Of a DNA stretch of 64,000 nucleotides, positions 58,801 to 64,000 are shown in pieces. Numbering within the stretch: the stretch's first letter is position 1; every line of letters begins with the position of its first letter. The DNA comes from Cubamyces lactineus (lineage: Eukaryota > Basidiomycota > Agaricomycetes > Polyporales > Polyporaceae): the NCBI GenBank assembly GCA_022376465.1, contig JACDTU010000020.1:372001-436000 (forward strand), in the 5' to 3' direction. A program made the translations under genes and the position numbers. The notes under the pieces are model-generated. The model was not told the origin of the DNA and ran no database searches. It saw nothing but the letters and a program-made list of their open reading frames with translations.

Positions 58801-60190
58801 CGCTTGTGCAGGGATGCAGCGAAGGGCTTGCGTAAGGACTGCGAGAAGGATCCGGTGCATCTCGATCTTGCGACCGATGTCATCAAGGCGCTCTTCAGCA
58901 CCGAGTACGACAGTAAGACAGGCTTCTCCTCTTGAACTGGTGTAACCGCTGACGCTTTTGCTTGTTGGGTATAGAGGAGGACAAGAAGGCGCTGTGCCAG
59001 ATGCTCGGCAAGCTGTACCTCCCTGACGAAGTGGACGACGACAAGGTCCGCATGCTCAAGCTGCTCCTCAACAACCTCCGCTCAGTGAGTCGCGTGCTCG
59101 CCTGCCTTTCATCTGTGATCGACCAACATGCTAATACGACACAACAGCGCCGACCGCCGCGGGACACTGCAGCGAAGAATGCGCTGGCCAAGTTCGACGC
59201 GGCGCTGTGGAAGAAGTACGAGCGGCAGCTCGAGAACTTCAGCGAGACGAGTTCCGGAAGCTCGAGGAGCTCCGGGAGCTGTTCGAGTTCCTAGACGATA
59301 TCATCCCGGATGAGGATGAGGACGAGGAGCCGCCTAAGAAGGGGCGCAAACGGTACGTGTTCATGCACAAACGAGTGTCAATGATTTGAGTCTGACACAA
59401 TGGATGGGTACGGAATGCAGGCGGTCGTTGAGTTTGCTACAGAGACGACGACGAACGCTGCGACGTTCGGGTGACCGCAGTCCTCCACCGTCTCCACGGG
59501 TGGCCGGGCAAGGCGAAGTGCGTACCTCCCTCGCAGGAAAAGCTGTGACTTGTTCACTGACTAAATTCACCTCTCAGGCGACGACGTCTTTCCCAGTCCG
59601 ATGACGAGTCAGACGACGACGCGCGCACCGAGACGTCGAGGGCGACCCCGGCGCCTGCGCCACTCGAGCGATGCCAAAACGTTCTGCGTGAGTGTGTTTG
59701 GTGTTGTGTTGTGTGTGATAGTGCGGTGGATAGTGACGTCGGGGATTATGCGCAGAGCGGAGAAGTCCAAGAAGGCGGTCAGCAAGGCGTTCGAGCCGAT
59801 CGTTATAAGCTCGGACGATGAGGAGGAGGAGGAGGGCGAGGAAGAAGACGGAGAAGATGAGGAGGAGGATGGAGCAGTCAATGGGGGAGGCTATCCTCCG
59901 CCTCGCTCCGCAAATCGCTGATGCAAGCGCGACTACATCAGAGCCCCGCCAACACGATCAAATCTAAAGAGTGCTCGGCGCAGCAGGAGGCACGCGTGGA
60001 CGCGGACATCAATGAGCTCTTGGAGGACGAGCCTGGAGACGTCACGCGGGACAGTATCATGGACTCATCGGAGGACGAGAGGCGGACGAAGTGGACAACA
60101 TTTGTGAGCGTTGTGCCGGGGACGGAGCGTTGTGGCGAGTCGCTGCTGCTGGATCGTATGGACCCGTGTTTGTTTATTGTGCATTGTTAG
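55827..60190 (+). CDS. YCG1: Condensin subunit Ycg1/Cnd3 (CAP-G), frame interrupted by single-base gaps
   Basis: HEAT-repeat subunit of condensin that grips DNA during mitotic chromosome compaction. Recognisable blocks: LPKIFDQAQTTAANHQKNYV, TGERVFEDIFLDMIIRVLPL, KDKVVRFRVIQCIADTISHL, RDKEPTVRTQAVIALSKLAF, EVRR then AALLNVHL, the Cnd3 C-terminal domain (ISLGLCCLIAR, LSSFQLFLSQV, VLQIIFDILMVHEGAFLGPG) and EDKKALCQMLGKLYLPDEVD. An acidic tail follows (ISSDDEEEEEGEEEDGEDEE, then in another frame INELLEDEPGDVTRDSIMDS), so the true end is between about 59923 and 60190. The frame jumps by -1 at 55845-55848, 56663-56665, 56830-56832, 56916-56930 and 59244-59246; protein similarity continues straight across each. 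Roughly ten introns. Confidence 0.85.
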
Positions 60191-60494
60191 TACTAGTGGG
60201 TTCGTTCAGTATCGATTTGTTGTATGATACTATGCGATGTTCTCTCTTTTATTCTCTGAGTGTGCGATGCGCATTCGGCGACAAAGTGAAATCAAGTCAT
60301 TGAGTGGATGTATTGAGTCAATCCTTGTGTGTCGCAAGCCATGCTGTTTGGTTGGTCGGGGTTCTCTCTATCCTTCGATTGTCGGTCGACTCTGTTGACC
60401 ATCATGCATCAAGTTCTACCCATGACGATGACCGTTCACTATAACTCAGGCACTAGCGCAATGAAGTTGTGGGATCGCCGACTCACAGGGCCCT
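60191..60494. other. 3' flank of condensin gene
   Basis: About 300 bp between the condensin tail and the inverted-repeat element. No gene seen. Confidence 0.4.
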
Positions 60495-60977
60495 CAATTC
60501 TCTTACTTTATTTCCTCACTTTATTCACACGCCTCGGCTAATGAGCGACCGTGACCGAGCGCCATCATCTGCAACGATGGATTACTGAGAAATGTCTTCG
60601 TAAACTTCAGCGGAGTTTGGACGGCTTCTCAAGCTCGAACTCACCGTAGAAGAGCTTGTATGTTTGAAGACCATGAAGAAATGCATGAAAACGGCTGACC
60701 AGAGGTCGAGCGCTTGGTACTTCCTTGCGTCACACTCGAGTAAAGCGCCCGTAGGGCCCATACAATAGGGCAGACCTCCTTCATGTCCGTGCGCGTACAG
60801 CTGTCTTTGCGCATTCACTTCGTCGGCCTATGGCTCGGCACAACTGCGCCATTCAATATCCAGTCAAGCCGATGGAGGTATTTTCAGAAATTCGTTCTTC
60901 AGCCTGACATCACTTGGTCACGGTGGCTTGTTAGCCGATGCGTGTGAATAAAGTGAGGAAATAAAGTAAGAGAATTG
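60495..60977. mobile_element. 483-bp MITE-like element with long terminal inverted repeats
   Basis: The left end begins CAATTCTCTTACTTTATTTC and the right end, read on the minus strand, begins with the same bases. The first ~46 bp match with one mismatch (GCCTCGG against GCATCGG), and weaker pairing continues to about 73 bp. The interior (~340 bp) has no transposase frame. This is the structure of a non-autonomous DNA transposon (MITE). No clear target-site duplication is seen flanking it (GGGCCCT on the left, TCAGTCT on the right), so either it has decayed or the true ends are slightly different. The AT-rich arms stand out from the GC-rich surroundings. Confidence 0.8.
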
Positions 60978-62656
60978 TCAGTCTAGCAATCCCAGTCTCT
61001 CGAGCGGAGCGTTCTCCGTGTGAGTGACAGTAAGTATGTGATGACGTACATTGATGTAGCACGGGGCTGCCCTGGCATAAACCATAACCCGAAACGATTC
61101 AGGTTTCTATTGGCACAAGCGGCGACTTGGTATGTTGCAAACGTCCGACGTCGATACGGGCGGCCTTTGCGCACGGCTTGAAGGCCACATCGCTCGCAAT
61201 TGAATAACGGCATCTCTACCCGTCTTTATTGGTCTGTCTCTTGATCCGTCCCTTGTTGTCTCCGTTTCTCTGTCGCTCTCCGTCTCCGTCTCTCAGCAGC
61301 CTGTCTCCCGAGCTAAAAGGTCTTGCAGTTTTGTAGGCCGCATAGGCCGCGAATCACTAGCAGATATGCAGCGCAGCACGTGTTTTCAGCGATTTCTCGT
61401 GTTGTGTATCGTATTGGAGGTACTCGAGGCGCCATATGGACCAAGTCTTGGCACCAGTCAGGGTCGGCTTGTACAACTTTCCGTGCTGTAAAGGTGAGTA
61501 TAGTTTTATAGCTGGGGTACGGATAGACGCGTCACTAAGGCTATGTTATGTATTCAGCTGGAGTATCGATTTTCTCGGATCGTCGTTCTCGGCGAGGTTG
61601 CCTAGCTAGTAGTTCCCGGTCGACCTAGCGAGGTTATTAGATCTGCATCAGCCAGAAGACAATCAAGTATGACTACCTTGTCAGGCAGAGCGTCAAGCAT
61701 CTCGTGTACATACAGCGAGAGCAGCCTACGCATGGGGCTGGTGCACAAGCTGGCGCAGTTCTAGACGTAGTCAGCGCTGGCAATAGCGTCTCTTTACTTC
61801 AATTGGTCGAAATACCTCCATGTGCTGATGAGGCTGTGGGCAACTGTGGGCAGAGCTCCTGCAGTGGTATGAAACCTCGATGTCGACATGTCGTACACTG
61901 TTTGTCGACCATAGAATGATGGTAGCCGTAGGCTGCTGCGTCGTGCGTTGTGGCGCTGCTCGAGGGCGCTCTCCTCTCTGTGGGTATGTCATGATACCGG
62001 AGCGCGCGCTGACCTGCCCCATTTTTGTTGACAGTACGACGAAGCTAATCTCTTGGCACTGACTCTTCTGACCCCGTGCAACATGATTCCCGTCGGGATG
62101 TCTTCAACGCGAACCCTCGACCATGTGCGCGATATCAGCACGTATCGCGCAACTCTCTCAAGCGATGGCGGACTTCGGACAACACATACAGGCTATTCTA
62201 TACATTACCTCGACTTTGTGGTCGGATTTTTGGCATGTCAATTTGTGTTGCTCAGAAGGCTGAACACTCTCTGACCCTTGAGAAATCCGGTATGTGACGC
62301 ATATATCTTATATCATCGCCTCCTGACAAAGCCTCGAATTCGGGTTTCCTTCCTCCAGAAGAGCTAAGACTGGAGACACCCGGCGAATCAGGAAGTTGCC
62401 AAGCCAGATGGAGAACTGGAGAAGCGTCTATCCTACGACCGCAGGAAAGAAGCCTCCGCCTCGAGCATGCGCTATCGCTTGTGCAGCGTCGACCTTGTGA
62501 CGACTAGGTTATCCAGTGCAGCACGCTCGCGCGTTCGCGATGTCCGACTTCCAGTGTGGACCGTACCCATGTGGGCTGCGGTGTGTAGCATGCCATACTG
62601 TCGGAGCTTGAGGAGATTTCGCGCGACCACGGGCATGCGCGACGATAGCGACGCGG
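60978..62656. other. Intergenic, 1.7 kb
   Basis: No recognisable gene on either strand. Upstream DNA of the fungalysin gene. Confidence 0.45.
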
Positions 62657-62663
62657 TATAAAG
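62657..62663 (+). promoter_or_regulatory. TATA box of the fungalysin gene
   Basis: TATAAAG, 153 bp before the ATG at 62810; implies a 5' UTR of about 120 bases. Confidence 0.5.
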
Positions 62664-62809
62664 GCAGGGTGTTGCACTCGAGGTGTTCTCCAGGCGAATT
62701 CGATCCAGTCTTCGCTCCGGACAGACTTTCACCAGTCTCAGTCTTCATCCCTGCGCTCACTCTGTCGAAAGGCCTGCCTGGTACCATACCCCCTACGCAC
62801 ACTTTGAAG

Positions 62810-64000
62810 ATGTTCGCCTTCAAGAAGGTCTTTGCGTCCGTCCTGCTCGCGGTGCTTTGCGCCACGACCGCAACCGCGGTGCCCTACCCGCCGAACGCGA
62901 AATTCGCGACGCACCGCATCCGTGAGATCAGCCAGGATTTCAAGATTGAGGCTTACCACCCCGAGTCTTCTTATGAGGTATATCGACTGTCCTTCCACCG
63001 TATTGGCTCGTATAATTGACTTGTTTGTAATTCTCCTAGACATTCGGGGAGGGTATCGATCACCCTCTGTCCAAGCGCTCTGACGCGTCTATCGAGGATG
63101 CTGCCGCCGCCTTCGTTCAGTCTCGCACCGGCGTCACCGCCGACGCTGTCCACGTCCGCTCTTCCTTTGAGGGCGAGGCCGCTAGACACGTCTATGTCAA
63201 GCAGCAGCTGAACGGCATCCCCTTCGCCAACGCGGTTGCGAACGTCGCTTTCAACAAGGACAACAAGGTTGTCGCGTTTGGCAGCTCCTTCGTGAAGGTG
63301 CCCAGCAAGAAGGCTGCTCCCGCGACTCCATCCATCAAGGTCGAGGACGCGATCGCCTCAGCGGAGAAGGCGCTGAACGGCAAATACGACGCGGAAAATT
63401 TCCCTGAGCCCACGTTGGAGTACTTTGCGAAGGAGGATGGCAGCGTTGTCCTTACCCACGTCTTCCAGGTCCGCAACGTGGACGCTGGGACGTGGTACGA
63501 GGCCTTTGTCGACGCCCACTCCGGCGAGCTTGTTTCGGTGACCGACTTCCGGAGCAACGCTTCTGTGAGTGGGGGTTGCTTCATGCCTGAACGCTCGGTG
63601 CCTGACACGCTGTCCTCCAGTATCTCGTTCTGCCCATCTACAAGGAGATCCTTACCCAGGGCTTCCAGACTCTCACGGACCCACAGGACACGACTGCCTC
63701 TCCTAAAGGCTGGCACAGTGATGGGACAACCTCCACGACCAGCACCGCCGGCAACAACGCGATTGCGTTCAAAGATGACGAAAGCGCGACCACGTCGCAG
63801 TCGAGCTCGGGTCTTGTCTTCAACTACCCTTCGAACCCCAAGCAGGCGCCCACGACGACCGCCAACGTGAACGCTGCACGCGTCAACGCGTTCTACATCG
63901 TGAACACGATCCACGACATCACGTACAAGTACGGCTTCACCGAGTCCGGGTTCAACTTCCAGAACAACAACTTCGGCAAGGGCGGCCAGGGCAACGACCG
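62810..64000 (+). CDS. Fungalysin-type secreted metalloprotease (M36), 5' part
   Basis: Secreted zinc metalloendopeptidase made as a preproenzyme. Signal peptide MFAFKKVFASVLLAVLCATT then ATA|VPYPPN; exon 2 starts TFGEGIDHPLSKRSDASIED, with a dibasic site. The propeptide has the FTP motif (VQSRTGVTADAVHVRSSF, VYVKQQLNGIPFANAVANVA) and a PepSY-like part (EYFAKEDGSVVLTHVFQVRN). After a second intron (about 63565-63620) the catalytic domain begins with SPKGWHSDGTT, NNAIAFKDDE and YIVNTIHDITYKYGFTESGF. The window ends before the HExxH zinc site, so catalytic competence cannot be checked. The role is extracellular protein digestion. Frame intact to the window end. Confidence 0.93.

Noticed and set aside
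55827..59921. Condensin gene as an ordinary decayed pseudogene
   Set aside because: All lesions are single-base losses with intact conserved sequence on both sides and no accumulated stop substitutions; consensus error explains this better.

Overview
This window is nuclear DNA from a filamentous basidiomycete. Genes are dense and split by many short introns (about 50-70 bp, GT...AG), coding DNA is GC-rich, and the gene families are those of Agaricomycetes: a fungal-type glutathione transferase, an aminoglycoside-kinase-like 'FGDLR' protein, a NIS1-like secreted protein and a fungalysin. A wood-decay Polyporales species is a reasonable guess, but that is inference. I see no rRNA, tRNA, CRISPR array or prokaryotic feature.

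Layout. 0-2.4 kb: 3' part of a secreted class-3 lipase, then three adjoining wrecks (a berberine-bridge-type oxidase tail on the minus strand, a kinase-like fragment on the plus strand, an internally deleted Tc1/mariner transposase). 2.9-3.9 kb: a glutathione S-transferase. 4.2-11.5 kb, minus: the spliceosomal helicase BRR2. 12.1-12.6 kb, minus: a CsbD-like stress protein. 13.2-17.2 kb, plus: the GPI-anchor ethanolamine-phosphate transferase MCD4/PIG-N. 17.3-25.4 kb, minus: a tandem array of four related short-chain dehydrogenases, the fourth with a mitochondrial-type leader. 26.3-27.4 kb: a BTB-domain protein. 27.8-30.3 kb, minus: an EH-like, proline-rich, NPF-containing scaffold protein. 33.2-34.6 kb: head-to-head VPS29 (retromer) and MDM35 (mitochondrial intermembrane space). 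38.3-39.7 kb, minus: a Zn2Cys6 transcription factor. 41.3-41.9 kb, minus: a Roadblock/LC7 protein. 43.0-43.7 kb, minus: a Yippee-type zinc protein. 45.8-47.5 kb: allantoinase. 48.3-49.2 kb, minus: a two-helix TMEM242-like membrane protein. 50.1-50.7 kb: a NIS1-like secreted protein. 51.1-55.1 kb or beyond, minus: a very large disordered RING-H2 protein. 55.8-60 kb, plus: condensin HEAT subunit YCG1/Cnd3. 60.5-61.0 kb: a 483-bp element with long terminal inverted repeats (MITE-like). 62.8-64.0 kb: the 5' part of a fungalysin (M36) protease, cut by the window end.

Most genes are unrelated housekeeping loci; the only real gene cluster is the dehydrogenase array. The observation that most affects interpretation is that several well-conserved reading frames (condensin at five places, dehydrogenase 1, the oxidase remnant) are each broken by exactly one missing base, always -1 and often beside short homopolymers. 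That pattern looks more like consensus error in the assembly than gene decay, and automatic gene models here will be wrong because of it.
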